Assembly (NCBI GenBank): GCA_000023185.1
Contig: CP001622.1
Coordinates: forward strand, 1,674,001 to 1,738,000
Reading direction: 5' to 3'
DNA length: 64,000 bases
DNA from: Rhizobium leguminosarum bv. trifolii WSM1325
GTDB taxonomy: Bacteria > Pseudomonadota > Alphaproteobacteria > Rhizobiales > Rhizobiaceae
Under the pieces are notes generated by a model, which was not told the DNA's origin, searched no databases, and was given only the letters and a program-made list of their open reading frames with translations. Shown here one piece after another: positions 27,273 through 36,522 of the stretch (the first letter of the stretch is position 1; each line of letters opens with the position of its first letter). Both the position numbers and the translations under genes were made by a program.

Positions 27273-27698
27273 ATGACTGCAAAGCATGATATGAAGAAGC
27301 TCGTGGAGGAAATCTATGCTGTGCGTGACCGCGGTGATATCGAGGGCACGCTGGCGCTGACTGGTGAGGATTGCACCTTTCGCATTGTCGGCAATGCACG
27401 GCTGGGGCCTTTTTCGTCTGAAGCAGCCGGGCCCCATGCCTTTCGTCAAGCAATAACGCAGCTTATCACTGAATGGGATCTGTCAGCTATCAGGACAGTC
27501 GGAATCCATGTGGACGAGGACGACCATGTGGTTTTTGCGCATCGCGAAGGCGAGGTCAGGTATATCCCGTCGGGCGTGAGCTTCCATACGGAATTCGTCG
27601 ACAAGATCCATTTCAAGGACGGGAAGCCAGTCAAGATTGTCGAATTCCTCGACACGCTGCAGGTCGCCGAGACGAGCCAGATTATCCAAATCGCTTAG
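27273..27698 (+). CDS. SnoaL-like / NTF2-superfamily protein
   Basis: This 141-residue protein fits the cone-shaped alpha+beta NTF2/SnoaL fold: an N-terminal helix with a EEIYAVRDRGDIEGTLAL pattern, then strands with CTFRIVGNA and a C-terminal HTEFVDKIHFKDGKPVKIVE. Members are small ligand-binding or isomerase-like proteins; nothing here identifies a substrate. No signal peptide. The flanking DNA is more A/T-rich than most of the window. A family 2 repeat begins right at its stop codon. Confidence 0.75.
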   Translation: MTAKHDMKKLVEEIYAVRDRGDIEGTLALTGEDCTFRIVGNARLGPFSSEAAGPHAFRQAITQLITEWDLSAIRTVGIHVDEDDHVVFAHREGEVRYIPSGVSFHTEFVDKIHFKDGKPVKIVEFLDTLQVAETSQIIQIA

Positions 27699-27745
27699 AG
27701 CATGTCGCGCAAAACTGCGCAGCGGTTTTGCGCAGAACGAAAGTC
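27699..27745. repeat. Rhizobial intergenic repeat (family 2), copy c (short)
   Basis: GCATGTCGCGCAAAACTGCG followed by CAGCGGTTTTGCGCAGAACG can fold through AAAACTGCGCAGCGGTTTT. It corresponds to the left half of the longer copies at 20586 and 37358 and lacks the GTTCGATGCGAC right end. Confidence 0.75.
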
Positions 27746-27825
27746 GGAGCCTCCAAGCTTCGACTTTGAAGTCATCCATGATTTCCGGGCGACAGGGCGT
27801 CAGCCGCCGTTGCAAGAATTGCCGC

Positions 27826-29595
27826 TCAATGCGCTGTCAGCTGTGCGACTTTCCTGACATGGCTCACGGCTGCGGCGCCGCCGGCGGTCTGTGTGAAGAG
27901 GTGGAGCGTTTCCTCTTCGTCGTCGGCGACCGGCGTCAGAGCCTGATCCATGTAGGTCTTCGACTTTGCATTCCTTGAAATCAGGAATGCCGAAATCGTC
28001 AGGCCAATGATCGTGCCGGCGAGCGAAACATGTTTGCGGAAGGTTTCCCAGGCAAAGCGCGGCCAGAAGACCAGCGGATTCTCGCGCGGCAGGTCCGGGC
28101 GCCGCTCCGACGGCGTCTTCAGGCGCAGCAGGCCGCTTTGCAGCGGGTGCACGTTTTCCAGCGGCACGGTGGTGGCGAAGGAGACGAGAACCTTGACGAG
28201 CCTTGCGAGTGGCACGCCGGTTGCCACGGCGCGGCGTAGCAGCGTCTTCATATGATCAGGCGAATAATAGAGCGCCCAGGCCTCGTGGTAGATGTCTTCC
28301 CATTCCTGCTTGCTCATCTTCGGATGCGCGGTGCAGACGTGCTCGACATCGTAGATGTTGAGATCGGCATCCATGTCGACGCCCTTCTTCCACAGGACCT
28401 GATGGTCCTCGGAGCCGGGCAGCGGCGTCAGGATGAAGAATTCGATGACGTCGAGCGGCAGCTCTTCCTGGATGATCGCGATGTCGCGGCGGATCGATTC
28501 CGGCGTGTCGGCGGGAAAGCCCAGGATATAACCGGCCAGCGTCATGATGCCCTGCGCCTTCCAGGCGAGCAGCATCTTGCGGTATTCGGTGATCTTGTTC
28601 TGGTTCTTCTTGGCGGCGGTCAGATTGTCGGGATTGACGTTTTCGAGGCCGATGAAGACTCGGGTGACGCCGGCGCGCCGGGATTTCTCGATGAAATTAG
28701 GGATCTTGTGGCAGAGCGTGTCGACCTGGATCATCAGGCCGAGCGGAATGCCGTCCCGCTCCTTGAGCTCGATCAACCGGTCGAAGATCGCTTCCCAATC
28801 CTTGTTGCGGGCGAAATTGTCGTCGGTGATGAAGAATTTGTGGATGCCCTGCGCCCAGTTCATCCGCACCAGCTTTTCGACGTCGTCGGCCGAACGGAAG
28901 CGCGACTTGCGTCCCTGCACGTTGATGATGGTGCAGAACGAGCACTGATAGGGACAGCCACGTCCGGCATCGAAGCTGGTGCTGAGCCCGAGCGTGCGCT
29001 GGATATTGTCCTTCGGCAGGAAAGGAACCGGCGTGCCGCCGATGCCGGGAAGGTCGTTCATGAAATTATAGAGCGGCTTCAGCTCGCCGGCGGCGGCATC
29101 GCGCAGCACCATGTCGAGCCGGCCCTCGGCCTCGCCGGCAAACATCGAGATGCCCATATCGCGGCAGGCGTCGAGCCCGACCGCCTTGCCATCCAGCATC
29201 GACAGGCAGCCGGAAACATGAAAGCCGCCGATCGTAACCGGCAGGCCGGCATCGCGGAAGGGGCGGGCGATATCGAGGGCGCGCGGATATTGGTTGGTCT
29301 GGACGCCGACGAGCGAAATCATGCCGAAATTGTCGTGACGCTTGAACTGCGCCAGCAGTCCGGCGACATCGATCCGCGTATTGGTCTCGTCGATCACGGT
29401 GATATCGATCGCCGTATCGTCGCCGAGCACCTTGCGCTCGGCGCATTCGGCGGCAATGCCGTAAAGAGCCGCCAGTGAATTGGACGGAATCATCGCCCGC
29501 CACCAGCGGATGACGTAGCCGTCATCGTCATAATGCGACGGCTTGATCAGGATCAGCTGAAAACGTCTGCGCGCAACTTCCAAGATATGGGACAA
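27826..29595 (-). CDS. B12-binding-domain radical SAM protein with C-terminal membrane segment
   Basis: This 589-residue protein has an N-terminal cobalamin-binding-like Rossmann region (about 1-190), the radical SAM cluster motif GRGCPYQCSFC near residue 214 (Cys-x3-Cys-x2-Cys), and a TIM-barrel core with IGLENVNPDNL and GYILGFPADTPESI. A hydrophobic segment near residue 540 (LAGTIIGLTISAFLIS) suggests membrane attachment. The substrate is unknown; relatives act on lipids, porphyrins or methylations. The start appears to be TTG at 29595, with an alternative TTG four codons later; both have weak ribosome-binding sites. It stands alone in the minus-strand stretch. Confidence 0.85.
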   Translation of the reverse strand: MSHILEVARRRFQLILIKPSHYDDDGYVIRWWRAMIPSNSLAALYGIAAECAERKVLGDDTAIDITVIDETNTRIDVAGLLAQFKRHDNFGMISLVGVQTNQYPRALDIARPFRDAGLPVTIGGFHVSGCLSMLDGKAVGLDACRDMGISMFAGEAEGRLDMVLRDAAAGELKPLYNFMNDLPGIGGTPVPFLPKDNIQRTLGLSTSFDAGRGCPYQCSFCTIINVQGRKSRFRSADDVEKLVRMNWAQGIHKFFITDDNFARNKDWEAIFDRLIELKERDGIPLGLMIQVDTLCHKIPNFIEKSRRAGVTRVFIGLENVNPDNLTAAKKNQNKITEYRKMLLAWKAQGIMTLAGYILGFPADTPESIRRDIAIIQEELPLDVIEFFILTPLPGSEDHQVLWKKGVDMDADLNIYDVEHVCTAHPKMSKQEWEDIYHEAWALYYSPDHMKTLLRRAVATGVPLARLVKVLVSFATTVPLENVHPLQSGLLRLKTPSERRPDLPRENPLVFWPRFAWETFRKHVSLAGTIIGLTISAFLISRNAKSKTYMDQALTPVADDEEETLHLFTQTAGGAAAVSHVRKVAQLTAH

Positions 29596-29756
29596 GAGTA
29601 TCTATCTTTCTTTAGAAGCTTTTGCCCGAAGGCAAAATGGCGTTGAAGGCATCTATCAGGCACCACACATCAATGCGATTTAGGGAGGTCAAACTAAGGC
29701 ATAAAAAAACGGCACGGCGTGCAAACGCTTCGCGAAGTGTATCATTCCTCAATATA

Positions 29757-30567
29757 CTACCCAATATCGAGCAGCAATGCGCGATGGTCGGAGACTTCGG
29801 GCGCCTCGACCACCTCGAATTTGGCAACCTTCACCCCCGGCGTCGCCAGCATGTAGTCGGCAAAGCGGCCCTGCTTCAGATAGTAGGAGGTTCGCGTGTC
29901 TACAAGGCCGCTTCCGGTGACAAGGTCGGAAAGCCCAAGTCTGGCGAGAATCGCAAAGGTCGCGCTATCAGGCAGCACGTTGAAATCGCCGCAGACGACG
30001 AGCCCTTCGTCGCCGGGCCAGACGCCCTCGATGAGCCTCACCAGTGCTGCTGCCTGCTCGTCGCGCGCCGCCGTGTCGCCCTTGCCTGCGGGATCGCGCA
30101 GGCCATGCATGTGGGCGATGGTTACGGTAGAAGCGCACTCATGGCTGAAGAGACGGATGCAATGGGCGTTTCGCGGCCGCGGATGGTTCGCCCCAGCCAT
30201 CCGCCGAAAAACGGCCATGCACGAAGTCCAGCCCTTGAGCGATGACGGAATGCGTTTTGCGCACGAAGGTCGCGAGCCCGAATTCGGCGACAATGGCGCT
30301 ATCGCCATTGAAAAGCTCGCCTCTCGAGGTCGGGCAGAAAAAGCCGTCGTGGCCGGGCAGGGCGGTGCTGATCTCGGTAAAGAGATTGAAGCGCTGCGGC
30401 AATTCGACATCGCCGTCCCGATAGACCGACCAGCCTGAGCGGGTGCCGGGTGCGCGCAAAACTTCCTGTAGGCACAGCACGTCGGGATCGGCCGTCGTCA
30501 CATATTCAATCAGTGCCTCATGAAGCCTGCCGCCCCATGCGTTCAGCGAGATGATGCGCAATGTCAT
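29757..30567 (-). pseudogene. Endonuclease/exonuclease/phosphatase family gene, frameshifted
   Basis: The N-terminal half (from ATG 30567; MTLRIISLNAWGG, LCLQEVL) and the C-terminal half (VVCGDFNVLPDS, VSDHRALLLDIG) of one EEP-family protein lie in different frames. Together they contain the expected Asn, Glu, Asp-x-Asn and Ser-Asp-His motifs and about 270 codons, normal for the family. The frames meet near 30185, where the minus strand appears to have one extra base: GGCGAACCATCCG, against an expected Gly-Glu-His-Pro. Either a real frameshift or a sequencing error. EEP proteins cleave phosphodiester bonds in nucleic acids or phospholipid-like substrates; the substrate here is unknown. Confidence 0.82.
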
Positions 30568-30624
30568 TCCGCTCCGTTTGGCGGCAGGACTTAGAAGGCC
30601 GATCCCTCGACGACGCGACGGACT

Positions 30625-32031
30625 TTAGAGTTCCGACTTGATGTCGCCCATCCGGTTCCAGGCATCGAGCCCGGCGATCTTGTAGGCTTCGGCGAGCGTC
30701 GGATAGTTGAAGGTGTTCTCGACGAAATATTCGACCGTGCCTTTGAGGTTGAGCACCGCCTGGCCGATATGCACCAGCTCGGTGGCGCCTTCGCCGACGA
30801 TATGCACGCCGAGCAGGCGGCGGGTCTTCAGCGAGAAGATCAGCTTCAGAAGCCCGGTGTCGAGGCCCATGATATGACCGCGCGACGTTTCGCGGAAGCG
30901 GGCAATGCCGCATTCATAGGGAATACCGCGCTCCTTCATCTCTTCTTCGGTCAGGCCGCAGGTCGAAATCTCCGGCACGGCATAAATGCCATAGGGGAAA
31001 TATTTCGGCGGCTCCTTGGCGACCGCGCCGACCGCGACGCGGGCGGCGATGCGGCCCTGTTCCATCGAGGTCGAGGCAAGGCTCGGAAAGCCGACGACGT
31101 CGCCGGCGGCATAGATGTTGGCAACCGATGTCTGGAAGGTTTCCGGATTGACCTTGAGACGGCCGCGGCTGTCGGCTTCGAGGCCGATGGCCTGAAGATT
31201 CAGCGCATCAGTCGCCCCCATGCGGCCGGCGGCGAAAAGCACCATGTCGGTCGTCAGGCGTCGGCCGCTGTCGAGCGTCAGTTCGACCTTGCCGTTTTCG
31301 AGCCTCTCCACCTTGTCGGCCTTCTGGCCGAGCAGCAGCTTCATGTTGCGGTCGCGCAGCTGGTAGGTAAAATCCTCGATGATTTCCTTGTCGATGAAGT
31401 CGAGCATTGTCGCCTTCGGGTCGATAACGGTGACGGCGGTGTCGAGCGCGCTGAAGATCGTCGCATATTCGATGCCGATGACGCCGGCGCCGATAACCAC
31501 CATCGATCGCGGCAGGTCCTGGATGTCGAGCAGTTCGTCGCTGTCGAGAACGGTCTTGCCGTCGAAGGGCATGTAATCGGGACGGAACGGTTTTGTGCCG
31601 ACGGCAAGCAGCACGCTGGCGGCGGTGACCTGCGTGGTCTCGCCGTCATCCTTGATCACCTGCAGCGTCGACGCATCGATGAAGCTTGCCTTGCCGCGAA
31701 TATGCTGCACGCGGTTTCGGGCGAACTGGTGTTCCAGCACCTCGACCTCGTGGTTGAGCGTAATCAGCAGGCGACGCCGCAGGTCATCTGCACTGATCTC
31801 TTCCTTGACGCGGTAAGACCGGCCGTAGAAGCCGCGTTCGCGCCAGCCGGAAAGATTAAGCGCAGTCTCGCGCAGCGTTTTGGAAGGGATGGTGCCGGTA
31901 TGCACGGATACGCCGCCGACGCGTTTGCCCTGCTCGATGACAAGCACTTTCTTGCCGAGTTTTGACGCCTGGATCGCGCCGCGGCGCCCTGCGGGGCCGC
32001 TGCCCACCACAACGAGATCGTACTGAAGCAT
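30625..32031 (-). CDS. sthA: Si-specific NAD(P)+ transhydrogenase-like flavoprotein
   Basis: This 468-residue pyridine nucleotide-disulfide oxidoreductase-fold protein has the FAD motif VVVGSGPAGRRGAIQ at the N-terminus, a central NAD-binding motif VVIGAGVIGIEYA, and the dimerisation domain at the C-terminus. The redox disulfide site is replaced: the segment reads GGVSVHTGTIPSK with no Cys at either position, which fits a soluble transhydrogenase rather than a disulfide reductase. It would move hydride between NADH and NADP. Start at ATG 32031 or the adjacent ATG 32034. sthA naming follows the usual rhizobial annotation. Confidence 0.88.
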   Translation of the reverse strand: MLQYDLVVVGSGPAGRRGAIQASKLGKKVLVIEQGKRVGGVSVHTGTIPSKTLRETALNLSGWRERGFYGRSYRVKEEISADDLRRRLLITLNHEVEVLEHQFARNRVQHIRGKASFIDASTLQVIKDDGETTQVTAASVLLAVGTKPFRPDYMPFDGKTVLDSDELLDIQDLPRSMVVIGAGVIGIEYATIFSALDTAVTVIDPKATMLDFIDKEIIEDFTYQLRDRNMKLLLGQKADKVERLENGKVELTLDSGRRLTTDMVLFAAGRMGATDALNLQAIGLEADSRGRLKVNPETFQTSVANIYAAGDVVGFPSLASTSMEQGRIAARVAVGAVAKEPPKYFPYGIYAVPEISTCGLTEEEMKERGIPYECGIARFRETSRGHIMGLDTGLLKLIFSLKTRRLLGVHIVGEGATELVHIGQAVLNLKGTVEYFVENTFNYPTLAEAYKIAGLDAWNRMGDIKSEL

Positions 32032-32249
32032 CATCAAGCCCCGGATTGGAAAGGAATCATATTGCGACGCAAAATGTCGCCCGTCCATCGTTAGCCGGTC
32101 AATGTTACAGATTGTTTTACGGCCACCTGATTGGTCCTGACGGGTGCTTTTTCGGGCAAGTGAGCCCTTCGAGAAACAGCTTACGCCATGGGTCCTAGCC
32201 GACGAACACCGGCAGGGGCGCTTGCCATGCTCGATGGCTCGACGGCTTT

Positions 32250-33437
32250 TCATGCATGGGTGATGTAGTCCGCGGAAATATCGCCCACCTTGGTGACGCC
32301 GAGCAACGCCATATTGCTATGCAGTTCCGTCTTCAGGATATCGGCCGCCTTGAGCACACCCGGTAGGCCCGCGACGGCTGCGGCATAAAGGAACGGCCTG
32401 CCCACGAACACGAAACAGGCCCCGAGTGCGAGGGCCTTCATGATGTCCGTTCCACGCCTGAAACCGCCATCGACCATGACGGCAACGCTGTCGCCGACAC
32501 GGGACGCAATCTCCGGAAGGACCTGAAGGGGAGATGCGGTGCCGTCGAGCTGGCGGCCGCCATGATTGGAGACGATCACGCCATCCGCTCCGGTGTCGAC
32601 AGCCAGGGCCGCGTCGTCAGGATGCATGATCCCCTTGACCACGAGTTTGCCGGACCACCTGTTGCGTATCCGCTCCAGATGGTTCCAGTTGAGATGGTCG
32701 CGCCTGCCGAAATCGCGCGTCACATTCGAAGAGATGATCGGCGCGCCTCTTGTGGCGTAGGAATTTTCAAAATGCGGAATGCCGTGCCGGACGATCGTGC
32801 GCAGGAATGTGCCGGTGGTCCAGCGCGGGTGCGAGATGCCCTGCCACGCCAGGCGGAGACCGGGACGCAGAGGTGTCGAAAATCCGGCCCTTACATTGTT
32901 TTCACGGTTTGGCAGCGTGGCTGTGTCCACGGTCAGCAGAAGCGTGCGCAAGCCGGCCGCGCCGACGCGATCGATCAAAGCATCGATACGGTCGGGTTCG
33001 CCGGGGAGATAGGCCTGAAACCATGCTTGCGGCGAAACTGCAGCTATCTCTTCCAAGGGGATAAGTGATGAACCGCTTATGATCATCGGGATTCCCGATT
33101 GATCCGCTCCTTGCGCAAGCACGATGTCACCTCGATAGGCCATCAGCGCGCTGATACCCATCGGCGCGATGCCGAATGGCGCGGCATGGGTCTTGCCGAA
33201 GAGGCTCGTCTCGGTGCTGCGTTTCGAGACGTCCCGAAGGACACGAGGCCGGAAGGCATAGGCCTGGAAAGCTTCTGCGTTATGCCGCAGCGACGCATTG
33301 GTCTCGGTCGCGCCTGCGATATAACCAAACAGAGGCTTTGGCAGATGTCGCCGCGCCTTTATTTCAAAGTCATCGAGGCAGAGCACTTCGCGGCAGAGCC
33401 GGGTCGTTCGGTCGGTGTTGCCGCTGCGAATCGTCAT
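32250..33437 (-). CDS. FMN-dependent alpha-hydroxy-acid oxidase/dehydrogenase
   Basis: This 395-residue protein belongs to the lactate dehydrogenase/glycolate oxidase (LldD) family. The FMN/substrate motif SNHGGRQLDG with the catalytic His is near residue 290, and the phosphate-binding part VDGGFRRGTDIMKALALGA follows. The N-terminal segment FGYIAGATETNASLRHN matches the family's FDYxxGGAxDE-type region. Exact substrate (lactate, mandelate, glycolate or other) cannot be told from sequence. The N-terminus has no membrane helix. It is on the same strand as sthA but separated by about 220 bases. Confidence 0.88.
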   Translation of the reverse strand: MTIRSGNTDRTTRLCREVLCLDDFEIKARRHLPKPLFGYIAGATETNASLRHNAEAFQAYAFRPRVLRDVSKRSTETSLFGKTHAAPFGIAPMGISALMAYRGDIVLAQGADQSGIPMIISGSSLIPLEEIAAVSPQAWFQAYLPGEPDRIDALIDRVGAAGLRTLLLTVDTATLPNRENNVRAGFSTPLRPGLRLAWQGISHPRWTTGTFLRTIVRHGIPHFENSYATRGAPIISSNVTRDFGRRDHLNWNHLERIRNRWSGKLVVKGIMHPDDAALAVDTGADGVIVSNHGGRQLDGTASPLQVLPEIASRVGDSVAVMVDGGFRRGTDIMKALALGACFVFVGRPFLYAAAVAGLPGVLKAADILKTELHSNMALLGVTKVGDISADYITHA

Positions 33438-33638
33438 GGAGCTTCATCTTCTCGGGTATTTCGGGCGGGCATTGTCCAGTGAGTAGCGGTGCAGGACTGC
33501 ATACAATCCCGCACCACCGACTGCTGTCAACTCCAGCATTCAGCAGTCTTCTCGCCTCAGGCTTCTCGCGGGGATGGACCAGGGCAGGTCGACGAGCCGG
33601 GGCTCTGCATCTCGTCGGCGAGCAGCCGCAATGTTTGT

Positions 33639-34466
33639 TCAGATTAGCTTCAGCCCCTTCAGGCTGACATGGCCGTCCTTGCCGATGATGACGTGGTCGT
33701 GGACGGTGATATCGAGCGCCTTGGCGGCATCGATGATCACCTTCGTCATGTCGATGTCGGCGCGGGATGGCGTGGGATCGCCGGAGGGGTGGTTGTGCAC
33801 GAGGATCAGCGCCGTCGCCGAAAGCTCGAGCGCGCGTTTGACCACCTCGCGCGGATAGACCGGCGTATGGTCGACCGTACCGCGGCCCTGCACCTCATCG
33901 GCGATCAGCACATTGCGCTTGTCGAGGAAGAGGATGCGGAACTGCTCGCGGGTCTCATGCGCCATGGCGGCATGGCAATACTGGATGACCGAAGACCACG
34001 AGGACAGGACCTGTTTGCTCCTGAGTTCGCTCTTCAGCGTCCGGTGGGCGACAGTCGAGATCAGCTTCAGGTCGAGCGCCACGGCCTCGCCGACACCTTT
34101 GACTTCCGTCAGCAGCGTCGGTGGTGCGCCGAAGACGCCCGAAAGCGAACCGAAACGCTCGATCAGCGCCTTGGCGATCGGCTTTGTGTCGCGCCGCGGG
34201 ATCAGGCGGAAAAGCAAGAGCTCGAGGATTTCGTAGTCGGCAAGCGCAGTGTCGCCGAGCTCGCGGAAGCGGTCACGCAACCGCTCGCGATGGCCGTGAT
34301 AATGCTCTTGGCCGGCAAGCGAGGCGGGCAGGGCCGTCCTGGAATTCGGCGCGGACGGCTTTTGCGGCTGACCTGCAAAGAACGAACGTTCGTCGGCGGC
34401 AATCGGCTCTTGCGTCTTGAAAGGCAGCTCGTCGTCGGAGGATATCGAAACGGGCCCCTTCGCCAT
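33639..34466 (-). CDS. radC: RadC-family JAB/MPN domain protein
   Basis: This 275-residue protein has an N-terminal helix-hairpin-helix region ([14 protein letters not shown]) and a C-terminal JAB1/MPN metalloprotease-like domain with [14 protein letters not shown], holding the JAMM metal ligands. Despite the name, a direct DNA-repair role for RadC has not been upheld; its function is unsettled. ATG 34466 lies seven bases after the map stop codon, so map and radC are probably one transcript. A longer frame upstream overlaps map and is rejected. Confidence 0.92.
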   Translation of the reverse strand: MAKGPVSISSDDELPFKTQEPIAADERSFFAGQPQKPSAPNSRTALPASLAGQEHYHGHRERLRDRFRELGDTALADYEILELLLFRLIPRRDTKPIAKALIERFGSLSGVFGAPPTLLTEVKGVGEAVALDLKLISTVAHRTLKSELRSKQVLSSWSSVIQYCHAAMAHETREQFRILFLDKRNVLIADEVQGRGTVDHTPVYPREVVKRALELSATALILVHNHPSGDPTPSRADIDMTKVIIDAAKALDITVHDHVIIGKDGHVSLKGLKLI

Positions 34467-34473
34467 CGGATTG

Positions 34474-35310
34474 TCACCCGTTGTGGGAAGGCAGACCGGG
34501 GCGGTCGAGGCCACCCGGCGACAGCGTGAAGATCTCGCAGCCATCGGAGGTGACGCCGACTGTATGTTCGTACTGCGCCGACAGCGAGCGGTCGCGGGTC
34601 ACCGCCGTCCAGCCGTCAGCCAGCACCTTCACATGCGGCCGGCCGAGGTTGATCATCGGCTCGATGGTGAAGATCATGCCTTCGCGCAGCTCCGGCCCTT
34701 CATTGGCACGGCCGTAATGCAGGATATTCGGCGAATCGTGGAACAGCCGGCCAACGCCATGGCCGCAGAAATCGCGCACCACCGAACAGCGCTCGGCTTC
34801 GGCATAGGTCTGGATCGCCTCGCCGATCGCGCCGGTACGAGCACCGGGCCTGACGGCGGCAATGCCGCGCATCAGCGATTCATAGGTGACCTCGAGCAGT
34901 CGCTCGGCAGCACGCTTGACGACGCCGACGGGATACATCCGGCTGGAATCGCCGTGCCAGCCGTCGAGCACAAAGGTGACGTCGATATTGACGATATCGC
35001 CGTCACGCAGCGGCTTGTCGTTCGGAATGCCATGGCAGACGACGTGGTTGATCGAGGTACAGGTCGATTTGGTATAACCGCGATAGTTCAGCGTCGCCGG
35101 ATAGGCGCCGTGATCCATGCCGAAATCGAAGACGAACCGGTCGATCTCATCGGTCAACAGGCCGGGCTTGACGATGTCGGCAAGCGCATCGAGGCAGCGC
35201 GCGGTCAGCTGACATGCCCTGCGCATACCCTCGAATGCTTCAGCGTCATAAAGCCGGATGGCGCCCGTATTCTTCGGGGGCGCGGTAGAGGCTTCGATAT
35301 AGTTCACCAT
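34474..35310 (-). CDS. map: Methionine aminopeptidase, type I
   Basis: This 278-residue enzyme removes the initiator methionine from nascent proteins. The five metal ligands of the pita-bread fold are visible: Asp in INIDVTFV and [10 protein letters not shown], His in [11 protein letters not shown], Glu in [10 protein letters not shown] and Glu in YEHTVGVT. The N-terminal extension ([16 protein letters not shown]) is common in rhizobia. It leads the map-radC unit. Confidence 0.96.
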   Translation of the reverse strand: MVNYIEASTAPPKNTGAIRLYDAEAFEGMRRACQLTARCLDALADIVKPGLLTDEIDRFVFDFGMDHGAYPATLNYRGYTKSTCTSINHVVCHGIPNDKPLRDGDIVNIDVTFVLDGWHGDSSRMYPVGVVKRAAERLLEVTYESLMRGIAAVRPGARTGAIGEAIQTYAEAERCSVVRDFCGHGVGRLFHDSPNILHYGRANEGPELREGMIFTIEPMINLGRPHVKVLADGWTAVTRDRSLSAQYEHTVGVTSDGCEIFTLSPGGLDRPGLPSHNG

Positions 35311-35525
35311 TGCAGGGCCTTAGCGGAGATTGTTAGATTTGTTCATAATGCAGCTATGCCGGGTTCGTCCATCACGATCAACTGCCAGGACGAGATTTCT
35401 GGACAGATCCGATCAGTCCAGTCTGCAGCTTTCCACATCCGTTCGACGGACAATCAACGGTCCGGCTGGAATATCCACAATCTTCCCAATGGGATAGGAT
35501 TGATTGCGTGAAGCCTCCCCGCTAC

Positions 35526-35539
35526 TCACCGATTGGTGA
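35526..35539. promoter_or_regulatory. Candidate operator of the TetR gene
   Basis: Inverted repeat TCACC-GATT-GGTGA, 20 bases upstream of the TetR-family start codon. TetR proteins often repress their own gene through such sites, but binding here is inference. Confidence 0.4.
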
Positions 35540-35558
35540 CAGCGGGGAAGGGTCGATC

Positions 35559-36218
35559 ATGCTGAATGAAGCCGCAAATCTTGAAAATTCACCCGGGGCC
35601 GGCGGCGAGCCGGAACGGCGCGTGCGTGATCGCGGCGCCACCGAGCGCGCAATTCTTGCCGCCGCCAAGGGGCTGCTCGCCGAAGAAGGCTTCCAGAATT
35701 TCGGCATCAACGCGGTCGCCCGCCGCGCCGGTTGCGACAAGCAGCTGATCTATCGTTACTATGGCGGCCTCGACGGCTTGGTCGAGGCGATTGGCGCCGA
35801 TCTCGGCACATGGGTGAAGGACCGCATTCCGGAAGACGCCGGCGGCATGTTCCTGCTCACCTATGGGGACCTGATGGAACGGCTGTCGCTCCTCCTCCTC
35901 GATGCCTTGAGAAACGATCCGCTGATGCGCCGCATCCTCGCCTGGGAGATATCGGAAAACACCGAGCAGGTGAGGCGGTTGTCCGAGGCGCGTTCGAAGG
36001 CGCTTGCTCTCTGGCTAGAGCGCATGCGCGGCTCGCTGGCGCCGCCGAAGGGCGTGGATGCAGCAGCCGTCAACGCCATCGTCATCGCCGCGATCCAGCA
36101 TCTCGTGCTCGCCGCCGCAGCCGGTGGGCAGTGCGCCGGCCTGTCGCTGAAAACGCCCAAGGACTGGGAGAAGGCGGCACTAGCGCTGAAGCGCATCGTC
36201 CGCGGCGTCTACGGCTGA
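35559..36218 (+). CDS. TetR/AcrR-family transcriptional regulator
   Basis: This 219-residue protein has an N-terminal TetR helix-turn-helix: AILAAAKGLLAEEGFQNF then INAVARRAGCDKQLIYRYY with the typical Tyr-x-Tyr/Phe end. The C-terminal ligand domain has no match I can name, so the inducer and regulon are unknown. ATG 35559 follows GGGGAAGGG with good spacing; the longer upstream frame would include the inverted repeat at 35526-35539. It is divergent from map. Confidence 0.9.
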   Translation: MLNEAANLENSPGAGGEPERRVRDRGATERAILAAAKGLLAEEGFQNFGINAVARRAGCDKQLIYRYYGGLDGLVEAIGADLGTWVKDRIPEDAGGMFLLTYGDLMERLSLLLLDALRNDPLMRRILAWEISENTEQVRRLSEARSKALALWLERMRGSLAPPKGVDAAAVNAIVIAAIQHLVLAAAAGGQCAGLSLKTPKDWEKAALALKRIVRGVYG

Positions 36219-36257
36219 TACCTGGCTCATCCACAGGGGGCGGGCGCCGCGTTAACC

Positions 36258-36272
36258 TTAACAAATGGTTTA
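36258..36272. promoter_or_regulatory. CtrA-box-like sequence upstream of the small membrane-protein genes
   Basis: TTAA, seven bases, TTTA, within GTTAACCTTAACAAATGG. Seven of eight positions match TTAA-N7-TTAA. It lies about 80 bases upstream of the two coupled mini-genes that follow. Tentative. Confidence 0.3.
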
Positions 36273-36348
36273 CGTTGCGTGGGGGTGGTTAAGCCGACAG
36301 TGTGGCGGTGAGCAGAGATGGTATGAGTAGAAGCCCCGAGTGACGCCC

Positions 36349-36522
36349 ATGGGAACCAAAATCGCTAAAGTCGCGTTTCTGGTGACGGCAATGATGTTTT
36401 TCGCAGTTCTGGCGCTGGATATCGCAATTCCCGCGCTGGTGCTTTGCATCATGGCATTGTCGGTCTGGTTGGTCTCCCTCGATCTGCCCGTGGCGCGCAA
36501 GCATGGAGGAGAGGCCGCATGA
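36349..36522 (+). CDS. Small hydrophobic membrane protein (57 residues)
   Basis: The product is almost entirely two hydrophobic segments (AFLVTAMMFFAVLALDIAIP, then ALVLCIMALSVWLV) with a short charged tail. It overlaps the next gene by ATGA, so the two are likely translated together. ATG 36349 is preferred to an in-frame GTG three codons earlier. I do not recognise the family; the coupling to a second membrane protein suggests a small complex. Confidence 0.65.
   Translation: MGTKIAKVAFLVTAMMFFAVLALDIAIPALVLCIMALSVWLVSLDLPVARKHGGEAA

Noticed and set aside
29612..29827. Small minus-strand open frame between the radical SAM gene and the EEP pseudogene
   Set aside because: It overlaps the conserved 3' end of the EEP gene in another frame, has no ribosome-binding site and no family pattern.
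35508..35558. Longer N-terminus for the TetR-family protein
   Set aside because: The added residues are not family-like, overlap the inverted repeat at 35526-35539, and ATG 35559 has the better ribosome-binding site.
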